Source: Poindextera sp041691315
Lineage (GTDB): Bacteria > Pseudomonadota > Alphaproteobacteria > Caulobacterales > Caulobacteraceae
Assembly: GCA_041691315.1 (NCBI GenBank)
Contig: JBEPUW010000007.1
Span: 1-64,000 of the forward strand
Direction of reading: 5' to 3'
DNA: 64,000 bases
In this document: in pieces, positions 51,145 through 60,300 of the stretch
Layout: every line of letters starts with the position of its first letter
How positions within the stretch are numbered: the stretch's first letter is position 1
Notes under the pieces: generated by a model
Database searches by the model: none
The model's input: the letters and a program-made list of their open reading frames with translations, nothing else
What the model was told of the DNA's origin: nothing
Position numbers and translations under genes: made by a program

Positions 51145-51929
51145 GGACGGGCTCCCAGCACCGCACAGCTGTGGTCGAGCAGTTCCTCGCCGGCGGCCTT
51201 GTCGAGCGGCGCGAGGCTGGCGCGATCGGCCAGCAGGATGAAGCCCGGCTGGCCGGCGAAGCTGGCGCCGACCGCCACCAGCGTCTCGCGCGCCATGCCG
51301 GCGCGGGCGTCGTGATCGGCCTCGGCGAGTAGCTTGAACGGGTCGCGGGCGGCGAAGTCCGCCCCCATCAGCCGCCGGACCCGATAGTGGTGGCCGGTGA
51401 GCGGGACGTCCAGCTCAGACCAGCGCTCGCCGATCCCGCCCTGGCTGGCGGCCAGGATGCGCTGCACGCTCGGCCGCACGCAGTCGATATGGATGTGCAG
51501 CTGGTTCTGCGTCCGGCCATAGAGCGAATTGATCGCCAGCCCCAGCGCCTCGCGCGGCACGGACCGGCCGGCGCGCTTCTCGAAGATCGGCCGGGCGTCC
51601 CAGGCGTCCTGCCAGTAGTTGGGCGAACCGGCGGCCAGCAGCTTCGGATCCTCGATGCCGGTCACCCGATCGGTGGGGATGAGCAGGAGTTGGGTGTCGC
51701 CGCGGATGTCCTTCAGCACCGCATAGCCGTGGACCAGGTCGACCTTGCTGCACGGGGCGGGCGCGCCGCTGACCCTGGCGTCGGTGACGCAGAGATCGTG
51801 CACCACATGCCAGAGCGCATTGGGATCGGCGGCGCTGGCCCGCGAGGCGGCGATCCACGCGAACGCCGCCAGGGCGACCGCGCCCAACTTCACGACGCCC
51901 GACCGAAGGAATGGAGTTCGCCGCTGCAT
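51141..51929 (-). CDS. cdh: CDP-diacylglycerol pyrophosphatase-like protein
   Basis: A 262-residue HIT-like protein. From ATG 51929 the N-terminus is RRTPFLRSGVVKLGAVALAAFAWIAASRASA, a membrane or signal segment. The HIT-type active-site stretch is NQLHIHIDCVRPSV with neighbours NSLYGRTQ upstream, matching the Cdh family, which cleaves CDP-diacylglycerol to CMP and phosphatidate in the envelope. It is translationally coupled to ggt downstream (ATGA overlap). Whether it acts on CDP-DAG here is inferred. Confidence 0.85.
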   Translation of the reverse strand: MQRRTPFLRSGVVKLGAVALAAFAWIAASRASAADPNALWHVVHDLCVTDARVSGAPAPCSKVDLVHGYAVLKDIRGDTQLLLIPTDRVTGIEDPKLLAAGSPNYWQDAWDARPIFEKRAGRSVPREALGLAINSLYGRTQNQLHIHIDCVRPSVQRILAASQGGIGERWSELDVPLTGHHYRVRRLMGADFAARDPFKLLAEADHDARAGMARETLVAVGASFAGQPGFILLADRASLAPLDKAAGEELLDHSCAVLGARP

Positions 51930-52023
51930 AATCGCCCTTGTCGCCCTCCGGTCAGCTTGCCACCGCCGCAATGGTCAGGACAGGGCGATCGGGTCTAGAA
52001 AAAGGCAAAAGCGGGGGGCGCTC

Positions 52024-52695
52024 ATGAAAATTCACATCTCCGCCGCGATGGCGGCGCTCCTGGCCCTCTCGGCGACGGCCTGTCTGGCCCAGCCCCCCGC
52101 CGTCGGCGCCGAACCGGGCGCGGCCCAACTCGCCCGCGCCACCCTCAGCGCCAAGACCAATCTCTGGCTCTCCGTCACCTCGCCCGCCTTCAAGGCCGGC
52201 GGCGACATCCCGTTCGAGAACACCTCGTACCGCGGCAAAGTCTTCCCAGGACTGGCTTGGACCAAGGGGCCGTATGGAGCCCGGACCTATGCAGTGATCA
52301 TGCAGGACGACGACGCCATGTTCCACGGCGCGCCGATCCTGCACTGGACGATGTACGATATACCGCTGGGCGTGACCAAGCTTGCGGCCGGCATGACCGC
52401 CCCGCCCACGGGCGCGAGCAACGGGCCCAACATCGCAGGCCCGAACCACGCCTATATGGGCCCACACACCCCGCCCGGCCCGCGCCACCACTATCATTTC
52501 CAGGTCTTCGCGCTGGATACGACGATCGCGCCGGCGCCGGTTGGCGACTATACGGCCCTGACCGCGGCCATGCGGGGCCACGTCCTGGCCATCGGCGAAC
52601 TGGTGGGCCTGGCCCGCGTCGATCCCAACGCGCCGCCGCGCGTACCGCGCCCAGCCCCGCCGGCGGCCGCGGCGTCAGCGTCACCGGCGCAGTAG
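52024..52695 (+). CDS. PEBP-family (YbhB/YbcL) protein, exported
   Basis: A 223-residue protein with signal peptide MKIHISAAMAALLALSATACLA. The PEBP/Raf-kinase-inhibitor-like fold is marked by WTKGPYGARTYAVIMQDDDA, ILHWTMYDIPLG, the ligand loop NHAYMGPHTPPGPRHHYHFQVFALD, and a Pro/Ala-rich tail. Bacterial relatives (YbhB) are small ligand- or anion-binding proteins of unknown use; this one is periplasmic. The start is the ATG at 52024; a longer frame overlaps cdh and is not real. Confidence 0.9.
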   Translation: MKIHISAAMAALLALSATACLAQPPAVGAEPGAAQLARATLSAKTNLWLSVTSPAFKAGGDIPFENTSYRGKVFPGLAWTKGPYGARTYAVIMQDDDAMFHGAPILHWTMYDIPLGVTKLAAGMTAPPTGASNGPNIAGPNHAYMGPHTPPGPRHHYHFQVFALDTTIAPAPVGDYTALTAAMRGHVLAIGELVGLARVDPNAPPRVPRPAPPAAAASASPAQ

Positions 52696-52778
52696 CGGCC
52701 CCAGCCCGACCTGTCGGTTCACGCCTGACCGTCGGAGCCGGTCCGCAAAATCCGGCCGGCTTGAGCGATGCTGTTCGG

Positions 52779-52807
52779 TTGACAGCCTATCTCGCGCGCG
52801 GCCTAGT
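52779..52807 (+). promoter_or_regulatory. Candidate promoter of the amidohydrolase gene
   Basis: TTGACA at 52779-52784, a 17-base spacer, and CCTAGT at 52802-52807, about 60 bp before the start codon. The -35 is perfect and the -10 is weak but resembles the TA-containing box of Caulobacter housekeeping promoters. Confidence 0.4.
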
Positions 52808-52868
52808 CTCGGCAAAAGCGATGCAATCGCAGCCGCGCGGACGCGGCGGCCAGATGGAGGACGCCAAA

Positions 52869-54029
52869 ATGACCTATGCCCAGGGCCGCACTTTCTTCGA
52901 CGCCGACAGCCACATCATGGAACTGCCGGACTTCCTCGCCGACTATGCCGATCCGGCGTTGCGCGAGCGCATGCCGCGCATCCGCACGCCCCGCGTCGGG
53001 ACCCTGGCCAACCTGATCGACGAGGCCAAGGAGCGGCGTGGACACTCGGCCCAGACGGTGGCGGACCTGGTCGCGCTGGGCGACAGCCTGATCTCCGGCC
53101 CGAAAGGCTATGCCGCCCTGGGCGCCTTCAACGCCGGCGAGCGGACCCAGGCGCTGGATCTGCTGGGCTTCCACAAGCAGCTGGTGTTCGCGACCTTTTC
53201 CGCCGGGCCGGCCTTTGCGCTGAACCGGGCCATCGAAGACCGCTACGCCGCCGCCCGCGCCCACAATCGCGCCATGGCCGACTTCTGCAGCCAGGACAAA
53301 CGGCTGATGGGCGTGGCGCTCCTGCCGCTCGACGTCACCGTACTGGCGCTGCAGGAGTTGGAAAACATTATCAAGCTGGGCCTGAACGCGGCCTGGATCC
53401 CGCACCGCCCCTGCGGCGGCCGCTCGCCCGGCCACGCCGACCTGGATCCGGTCTGGGCGCGGCTGGCCGAGGCCGGCATCCCGTTCGTGCTGCACGTCGG
53501 CGGCAATCCGCTGCAGATCGGCCCGGAATGGATGAACACCGGCCGCAAGGTGCCCACCGACTGGCTGGGCGGCGGCGAGAACATCCGCGGCAAGGACATG
53601 ACCAGCCTGCACCACGCGCCGGAGACCTTCCTCGGAACCCTGGTCATGGACGGCGTGCTGGAGCGTCACCCGACCCTGCGCGGCGGCGCTATCGAACTGG
53701 GCGCCGGTTGGGTGCCGCAGATGCTGACCCGGCTGGATTGGGCGGTTGACATCTGGAAGAAGTCCGAGCCCGACCTGGCCGCCCTGACCCGCAAGCCCTC
53801 GGAACAGATCACCGCCCAGATCGCCTTCACCCCCTTCGTCTATGAGAATGTCGGCGAACTGATCCGCCAGTCGAACGAGCGGCTCTATCTGTTTTCGTCA
53901 GACTATCCGCATACGGAGGGCGGCCGCCAGCCGCTGAACCGTTTCGAGGCCAGCCTGGCCGGGCACGACGAACCGGCCAAGGACCACTTCTATTCGAAGA
54001 ATTTCGAGAAGCTGTTCGAACCCGCATAA
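52869..54029 (+). CDS. Amidohydrolase family 2 (ACMSD-like) protein
   Basis: A 386-residue TIM-barrel metallohydrolase of the amidohydrolase-2 family. Metal ligands are seen in FFDADSHIME (D-x-H), HVGG near residue 220, and the C-terminal SSDYPHTEGG aspartate. Relatives decarboxylate or hydrolyse aromatic or unsaturated acids, and 5-carboxyvanillate decarboxylase is one example; the substrate is unknown. The ATG at 52869 has GGAGG eight bases upstream, which rules out the much longer reading frame into the PEBP gene. Confidence 0.92.
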   Translation: MTYAQGRTFFDADSHIMELPDFLADYADPALRERMPRIRTPRVGTLANLIDEAKERRGHSAQTVADLVALGDSLISGPKGYAALGAFNAGERTQALDLLGFHKQLVFATFSAGPAFALNRAIEDRYAAARAHNRAMADFCSQDKRLMGVALLPLDVTVLALQELENIIKLGLNAAWIPHRPCGGRSPGHADLDPVWARLAEAGIPFVLHVGGNPLQIGPEWMNTGRKVPTDWLGGGENIRGKDMTSLHHAPETFLGTLVMDGVLERHPTLRGGAIELGAGWVPQMLTRLDWAVDIWKKSEPDLAALTRKPSEQITAQIAFTPFVYENVGELIRQSNERLYLFSSDYPHTEGGRQPLNRFEASLAGHDEPAKDHFYSKNFEKLFEPA

Positions 54030-54066
54030 TATCGACGGGTCGGCGCCACCGCCGGCAAGCCGGAAC

Positions 54067-54405
54067 TCAGCGTGCCCGACGTGACCCGATGCTTTCGCGC
54101 ACAAAGGTCCGGCGGGGACCAGGCGCAGTCTGTGCGGGCCCGGGTTCGGTCGCCAGCCGCGCCCGCACGCGCTCAAGCTCGGGCGGATCGGCGCGGAAAT
54201 CGGCCGCGAGGCCGAGGCGCGCGTTGCAGGCGGGGCAGCGCACCGAGTCCTCGTCGGCCAGTTCGCTCAACACCTGAAAGGGCTTGCCGCACGGCTTGCA
54301 CTTCCAGGTCTGCCCCGGCGGTGGGGATGTGGCGGCCGGGGCGGCGATCGGCGCCGACGGCGCAAACTTCAGATGCAGGATGGGACGCTTGGGCTTTTCG
54401 GTCAT
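54067..54405 (-). CDS. Small zinc-ribbon protein
   Basis: A 112-residue protein beginning MTEKPKRPILHLKFAPSAP. A four-cysteine zinc ribbon follows (WKCKPCGKPFQVL..RCPACNARLG), then an Arg- and Glu-rich C-terminus. Its role is unknown; such ribbons often bind nucleic acid or other proteins. It converges with the amidohydrolase. The long frame that continues upstream is a shadow of the phospholipase gene; the ATG at 54405 is the first plausible start. Confidence 0.72.
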   Translation of the reverse strand: MTEKPKRPILHLKFAPSAPIAAPAATSPPPGQTWKCKPCGKPFQVLSELADEDSVRCPACNARLGLAADFRADPPELERVRARLATEPGPAQTAPGPRRTFVRESIGSRRAR

Positions 54406-54514
54406 GTCGGGCGCTTGCGAATACAACTGGTCCTGGGGCGAGGTGACCCCGAGCAATGGCCCTGTCTCATTGGTCAGTGACAAAGGAAAGACGGAAAAGA
54501 TTAAATCGACGCCT

Positions 54515-56586
54515 TCAGGCCGGTTTGCCGAAATTCGGGTCACTGACGCTGGGCCGGCCGTTTTCGCCGTGCCCGGCGAAGCGGCGTCCGAAGCCCGCGG
54601 CGCGGAGGCTGGTAAGCGTGAGGTCATACCAGTTGTTGCTGGCCGCAAGGTCCCAGCGGTCGACCAGCAGGGCGCCGGGCTGCAAGACGTGGCGGCGGCC
54701 GCCATACGGCTCACCGCTGCGCGCCACGACCACCGTCTCGTCGGCGACGCCTGAATTGCGGATCGTGATCGCCAGCTGCCCGCGCCTCGGATCGAAGCGG
54801 GCGTCGGCCTCCAGGGCGGCGGGCTTGGCGAGGTCGTTGCGGAATCCGCGCAGAAAGCCGTTCGGACCGTGCAGGTCGAAGTCGTAGGCGACGCCGTCGA
54901 ATGCAATGAGATCGGTCAGGCTCCTGCCGGCCTCGACCGTGTAGAACCGGGGCTCGCCGCCGCGGGCATAGAGGATGAAGCCCGCGCCGGCCTTGCCGGT
55001 GTTTGAGAGGCTCAGGGCCAGGCCCTCGGGCCGCACCCGCGCGCTGACATCGAAATCGTAGGGCAATGCCCGCGCCGGCCGCTGGCCGGGCTCCTGGCGC
55101 GGAAGCGGCTGTGGGGCGGCCGGCGCCTTGGGAAACGGAAGCTTCCTGGCCTTTTCCGCGTCCGGCACCGCCGGCAGGCCTGCGGCGCTGGGCAGCGGGC
55201 GGAGGCGATGGGCCTCCGGCGTTGCGAAGTCGAAGACGCTGGTCAGGTCGCCGGTGACGGCGCGCCGCCAGCGGCTGATGTTCGGCTCGGCCACGCCGAA
55301 GCGCGTCTCCATGAAGCGGATCACCGAGGTGTGGTCGAAGACCTGAGAATTGACGTAGCCGCCCTTGGTCCAAGGCGAGATCACGATGGCCGGCACGCGG
55401 GGACCGAGACCAACAGGCTCGCCGTGATAGACCTCGCCCGCCGCGTCCACCGTGCTCTTGCCCAGCGCCGGGCCGGCGGTGGGCACGATCGGTGGCACGT
55501 GGTCGAAGAAGCCGTCGTTTTCGTCATAGTTCAGGATGAAGGCGGTCTTGGCCCAGACCTCGGGGTTCGACGCCAGCGCCGCGATCAGCCGGGCGGTGAG
55601 GTACTCGCCCCGCGCCGGGCTGGCCTCCGGATGTTCGCAGAGCTTGTATGGCGGAACGATCCACGAGACCTGCGGCAGGCGATCGGCGGCCACGTCGGCG
55701 GCGAACTGGGCGACCAGATACTCGCCCTCCGACGCCTTGGCGTTGGCCTCGGTCGAGCCCGCCGCCCAGGCCCGGCCGCGCTGGTAGAGCGGCGCGTCCT
55801 CCGGCAGGCCGCGGAAATTGGCGAAATAGGCCAGGCCGTTGTCGCCGTAGTTGTCCCACTCCTGATAGACCCGCCATGACACGCCCGCAGTCTGCAGCCG
55901 CTCGGCGTAAGAGGTCCAGCCGACGCCCTTGAAAGCCTTGGCGTCGTTCTTCGGATCGGAACTCACGTTGGTTTCCGTGGACGGATTATCGATGACGATG
56001 CGGCTGTCATCGCCGCCGCAAGGCCGCTAGTGCCCGAAAAAAGAAAGAGCCGGTTCGGGTTGGTCGGAGCGAAGATCGAGCAGTGATAGGCGTCGCAGAT
56101 GGTGAAGGCGTCGGCCAGCGCGTAATAGAAGGGCAGATCGGCGCGGGTGAAATGGCCCATGGTCAGTGGACCCTTGGTCGGGATCCAGGCGTCGTAGTGC
56201 TTCCAGCGCGCGTGGCTGCCCTTCCAGCTGTGATCAAGGCTGTAGAGCGTCTGGGCGCGGCTTGTCTCGGACTCCAGGTGGAAGGGGCTGACCACGGCCT
56301 TGCCGTCGCGTGTGGGCTGCATCCACACCGGCTGGCCGCTGGGCAGGGTGATGGCGCGCGGGTCGCCAAACCCTCGCACCCCGCGCAGCGTCCCGAAATA
56401 GTGATCGAACGAGCGGTTTTCCTGCATCAAGACGACGATGTGCTCGACGTCGCGGATCGTGCCGGTCACCCGCCGCGCCGGCAGGGCCAGCGCCTGGGCG
56501 ATCGCCGGCGGCAATGCCGCGGCGCCGACGGCCGCACCCGCCGCGCGCTTGAGGAATTCGCGGCGGTCGCCCCGCATATCGCCCAT
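54515..56586 (-). pseudogene. Phosphocholine-type phospholipase C, frameshifted
   Basis: Two overlapping frames together make a full-length enzyme of about 690 residues. Part 1 (55963-56586) has the Tat signal RGDRREFLKRAAGAAVG, then DVEHIVVLMQENRSFDHYFGTLRGVRGFGDP, SWKGSHARWKHYDAWIP and FAPTNPNRLFLFSGTSGLA. Part 2 (54515-55966) resumes GDDSRIVIDNP..GVGWTSYAERLQTAGVSWRVYQEWDNYGDN and runs through the two C-terminal DUF756 domains. The frames change at GCGGCGGCGATGAC near 56011-56019: a single base missing from the GCG run would explain it. A GTG at 55966 opens part 2. The enzyme would hydrolyse phosphatidylcholine in the periplasm; as read it is broken, or the site is a sequencing error. Confidence 0.88.
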
Positions 56587-56634
56587 GACTCGCCCCCAGC
56601 TTCGGCGCACATCATAGCCGAATTCGTCGACGGT

Positions 56635-57198
56635 CTAGTGAAGCGTTGGCCGGATCAGCGCGGTGTCGTAGCCGAGCTCGCGCGCCCGGGTCTCGAGCAT
56701 CGCCCGCATCGGCGGTGCGGGTTCGACCGAGCGGGTCAGCAGCCAGAGATAGCGGCCGGACGGCTCGCCGACGATCGACCAGTCATAGGCCTCACCATGG
56801 TCCAGCACGCAATAGTCGCCGATGAAGAAGGGGCCGAAGAAGGACACCTTCAGCTTGGCGCTGTCGCTGCCGGCGATGATCCGCGCACGGCCCCTGGCGA
56901 TCTTGATCGGACCCTCCAGGCCGCCCTGGCGGCAGGCGTTGACCACCTGGATCAGGCCGTCGTCGCGCATCCGGTATTCGGCGCTGACCGCCTCGCAGCC
57001 GCGTTCGAAGCTGTTCTCATAACGGCCCATCTCGTACCAGAGCCCGGCATAGCGGCCGATGTCGACCGTTCTGGCCGGCTGCGGAACGGCGCGGTTGCCG
57101 ACCGGCGGCAGAAGCTGGGCGAGCGCCGCTGTAGCCGCCAGCGCCATGGCGGTCACGGAGATCAGGGCGAGCGGAAGAGCGGCGCGGCGAAGCTTCAT
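56635..57198 (-). CDS. blc: Lipocalin (Blc-type), exported
   Basis: A 187-residue lipocalin with signal peptide MKLRRAALPLALISVTAMALAATAALA. DIGRYAGLWYEMGRYENSFERGC is the lipocalin G-x-W motif, LKVSFFGPFFIGDYCVLDHG the central strand, and YLWLLTRSVEP the second motif. Unlike E. coli Blc there is no lipobox cysteine after the signal, so it is soluble in the periplasm. Family members bind fatty acids or lysophospholipids. It lies directly upstream, in gene order, of the broken phospholipase on the same strand, a fitting neighbour. Confidence 0.9.
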   Translation of the reverse strand: MKLRRAALPLALISVTAMALAATAALAQLLPPVGNRAVPQPARTVDIGRYAGLWYEMGRYENSFERGCEAVSAEYRMRDDGLIQVVNACRQGGLEGPIKIARGRARIIAGSDSAKLKVSFFGPFFIGDYCVLDHGEAYDWSIVGEPSGRYLWLLTRSVEPAPPMRAMLETRARELGYDTALIRPTLH

Positions 57199-57312
57199 CG
57201 CAGGACAACGCCGGCCGGCGCCAAGTGTTGCCCGAACCTGGATCCTGCCGCGTCCTAGGCGGAACCGGGTCGGGGGCTCAACGCTTCTATCGCAGGCTCA
57301 AGCAGCAGGTTC

Positions 57313-57899
57313 TTGATGAATGACGCAGAACTCCGCGGCCCCAGCCGCAGGCTCCTCCTTGGCGCGACGGCCGGCATGGCCGCGGCGCCGGTAATCGCCA
57401 AGGCGCAGCCAGCGCCCGCGCCGGCCCAGGCGGCGTCCGGACAGACCGATGTGGTTCCGACTATCGCCGCAAGCTGGACGTCCGCACCTCGCTGCTCGAC
57501 GCGCTGCGCGAGCATCTGCAGCTGACCGGCTCGAAAAAGGGCTGCGATCAGGGCCAGTGCGGCGCCTGCACCGTGCATCTGGATGGCCGCCGGGTGCTGT
57601 CCTGCCTGACCCTGGCGGTCGCGGTCCAGGGCCGCAAGGTCGACACCATCGAGGGCCTGGCCAGCGCCGACGGGACGCTCCACCCCATGCAGCAGGCCTT
57701 CATCGACCACGACGGCTTCCAATGCGGCTATTGCACGCCGGGACAGATCATGTCGGCGGTGGCCTGCGTCGCCGAGGGCCATGCCGAGACCGACGCCGAG
57801 ATCCGCGAATATATGAGCGGCAATCTCTGCCGCTGCGCCGCCTATCCGCGCATCGTCGAGGCCGTGCGCCAAGGCCGCGACCGGATGCGGCGCAGCTGA
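57313..57899 (+). pseudogene. Aldehyde oxidase 2Fe-2S subunit (PaoA-like), frameshifted
   Basis: The first frame (from ATG 57313) gives a Tat signal (RGPSRRLLLGATAGMAAAPVIAKAQ) and runs to a stop at 57525. The second frame, visible from about 57458 (DYRRKLDVRTSLLDALREHL), holds both iron-sulfur clusters: GCDQGQCGACTVHLDG and FQCGYCTPGQIMS..SGNLCRCAAY, and ends in TGA at 57897-57899. Intact PaoA proteins have a short TLxVNG strand at the join; it is missing here and the frame shifts. PaoABC oxidises aromatic aldehydes in the periplasm with a molybdopterin cofactor. Confidence 0.85.
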
Positions 57900-58912
57900 T
57901 GCGCCCGTTCGCCTACGAGCGCGCCGACGATGTCGGCCAGGCCGCGCGCCAGGGCCGCGACACCGGTCAGGGCCAGACCGACGCCCCATCGCTTTTCCTC
58001 GCCGGCGGCACCACCGTCATCGACCTGATGAAGCTGGACGTGCTGCGGCCGCGCCGGCTGGTCGACATCACCCCGCTGGAAACCCGTTACGGCGCCATCG
58101 AGGCGGGCGCGGACGGCTTGCGCCTCGGCGCGTTGGCCAAGATGTCGGCGGCTGCAGAGCACCCCGACGTGCTGCACGACTATCCGGTGATCGCCCAGTC
58201 GCTGCAGCTCGCCGCCAGCGCCCAGCTGCGCAACATGGCGACCTTGGGTGGCAACGTCCTGCAACGCACCCGCTGCCCCTATTATCGCGACCCCAGCTGG
58301 AGCGAATGCAACAAGCGCGATCCGGGCTCCGGCTGCGCCGCGATCGGCGGTTTCAATCGCAACCACGCCGTGCTTGGCGTCGATCACGCCTGCATCGCCC
58401 AGTATCCGGGCGATTTCGCGGTCGCCCTCGTCGCCCTGGACGCCCAGGCCGAACTGAGCGGCCCGGAGCGGCAGCGCCTCGTCGCCTTCGAAACCCTGCA
58501 TCGGCCGGCCAACGGCATGCCGCACCTGGAGACCACCCTGGCGGCCGACGAGCTGATCACCGCCTTCCACGTCCCCGCCGGCGCCTGGACCCGGCGCTCG
58601 CTCTATCTGAAGATCCGCGACCGGCAGTCCTATGAGTTCGCCATCGCCTCGGCGGCCGTCGCCCTGGACCTGGACGGCGATGTGGTCCGCCAGGCGCGCA
58701 TCGGCCTGGGCGGCATGGCCTATCGCCCCTAGCGCGCGCACGAGGCCGAGGCCCTGCTCACCGGCCAGCCGCTGACCGAGGCCAATGCCGAGGCCGCCGC
58801 CCGGGTCGCCCTGGCCGGCGCGGTCACCCATGGCGACAACGACTACAAGCCCGAACTCGGTCGCCGCACCCTGATCCGCGCCCTGATGCAGGCCAAGGCG
58901 ATGGAGGGCTGA
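57899..58912 (+). pseudogene. Aldehyde oxidase FAD subunit (PaoB-like), premature stop
   Basis: Full length is 337 codons: MRPFAYERADDVGQAARQG.. with the FAD site FLAGGTTVIDLMKLDV, the extra 4Fe-4S cluster typical of PaoB (CPYYRDPSWSECNKR..GCAAIGG) and the end ..RTLIRALMQAKAMEG. The in-frame TAG at 58730-58732 (codon 278) interrupts GGMAYRP-stop-RAHEAEALLTG; the family has Trp there (PWR), so TGG has become TAG. The start overlaps the PaoA stop as ATGA; the paoC-like start is two bases after the end. Loss of the C-terminal domain should abolish function. Confidence 0.88.
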
Positions 58913-58913
58913 G

Positions 58914-60300
58914 ATGTCGCAGGAAGCCCTTCGCCTGTTCGGCAAGCCCACCCCGCGCATCGACGGCGCCGCCAAGGTCACCGGCCAGGCCCGCTACGGC
59001 TCCGACGAGCCGGTCGCCAACCCGGCCTATGCCTGGCTGGTCACCAGCGCCATCGCCCGCGGCCATATCGCCGGGCTGAAGCTGGACGAGGCGCGCGCCG
59101 TACCCGGCGTGCTCGACATCCTGACCCACGCCAATGTCGGCGACCAAGCCAAGCCGCCGCCGCAGATGGATGGCGGCCCGACCACCACCACGCTGGAGAC
59201 CGACCAGATCTGGCACGACGGACAGATCATCGCCATCGTCGTCGCCGAGAGCTTCGAGGCCGCGCGCGAGGCCGCCAATCGGGTCAAGGTCGACTATTCG
59301 AGCGAGCCGCCCAGCGCCACCTTCGACAGCCCCGGCGTCAAGGTCGAGCCGGCCGGCGGCGACAAGCCGAAGAAGGGTCCGGCCAAGGGCGATGCGGCCG
59401 CCGCCCTCGCTGCTGCACCGGTGAAGATCGACGCCCGCTATTCGACCCCGACCCAGCACCACAATCCGATCGAACTCTTCACCACCACCTGCGCCTGGGA
59501 CGGGCCGAAGCTGACCATCTATGAGCCCAGCCAGTCGATGTACGGGCTGAAGGCGGCGGTGGCCAAACAGCTCGGCATCGATCCGGCCAATGTGCGCACC
59601 GTTTCGCGCTTCGTCGGCGGCGCCTTCGGCTCGCGCGGCGGTACGACCTCGCGCACCGCCTGGATCGCCGTCGCCGCCAAGCGCGTCGGCCGGCCGGTCA
59701 AGCTGATGGCGACGCGGGACCAAGGCTTCACCATCGCCACCTATCGCGCCGAGACGCGTCACCGCGTGCAACTGGGCGCGACCCGCGACGGCAAGCTGGT
59801 CGGTCTCAGCCACGAGGGCTGGGAGGTAACCTCCAGACCCTCCGGCTACAATGTCTCGGGCACAGAGACGACGGCGCGGATGTACGCCTGCCCCAACATC
59901 GCCACCCAGGTCAGCGTCGTCCATGCCGATCGCAATACGCCCGGCTTCATGCGCGCGCCGCCGGACACGCCCTATATGTTCGCCCTGGAAAGCGCGATGG
60001 ATGAACTGGCCTATGCCCTGGCCATGGACCCGATCGAGCTTCGCCGGGTCAACGACACCCAGGCCGACCCCATCGACGGCAAGCCGTTTTCGTCGCGCTC
60101 GCTGATGAAGTGCTACGACCAGGCGGCCGAACGCTTCGGTTGGGGCAAGCGCAATCCGACGCCCGGGGCCATGCGCGATGGCGACTGGCTGATCGGCTGG
60201 GGCTGCGCCAGCGCCGCCTATCCGTCGAACATCGGTCCGGCCGCCGCGCGGCTGTCGCTGAGCCCCGACGGCCACGCCGCCATCGGCCTGGCCGCGCACG
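58914..60300 (+). pseudogene. Aldehyde oxidase molybdopterin subunit (PaoC-like), truncated
   Basis: About 462 codons of a PaoC/xanthine-dehydrogenase large subunit: GKPTPRIDGAAKVTGQARYGSD, HHNPIELFTTTCAW, FVGGAFGSRGG (molybdopterin loop) and TPGFMRAPPDTPYMFALESAMDELAYALAMDPIELRRVND. After GHAAIGLAAH the family sequence stops abruptly near 60300 and the DNA becomes the reverse strand of an FAD oxidoreductase. An open frame continues to 60554, but those residues (DMAVAAQGRRDLDRCEEAR..) are not PaoC. About 270 C-terminal residues with the catalytic glutamate are lost. Confidence 0.88.

Noticed and set aside
52257..52868. Amidohydrolase start at 52257
   Set aside because: It would overlap the PEBP gene out of frame; GGAGG at 52856 sets the start at 52869.
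54406..54906. Upstream extension of the zinc-ribbon gene
   Set aside because: Those residues are a Ser/Thr/Pro-rich shadow of the phospholipase C gene.
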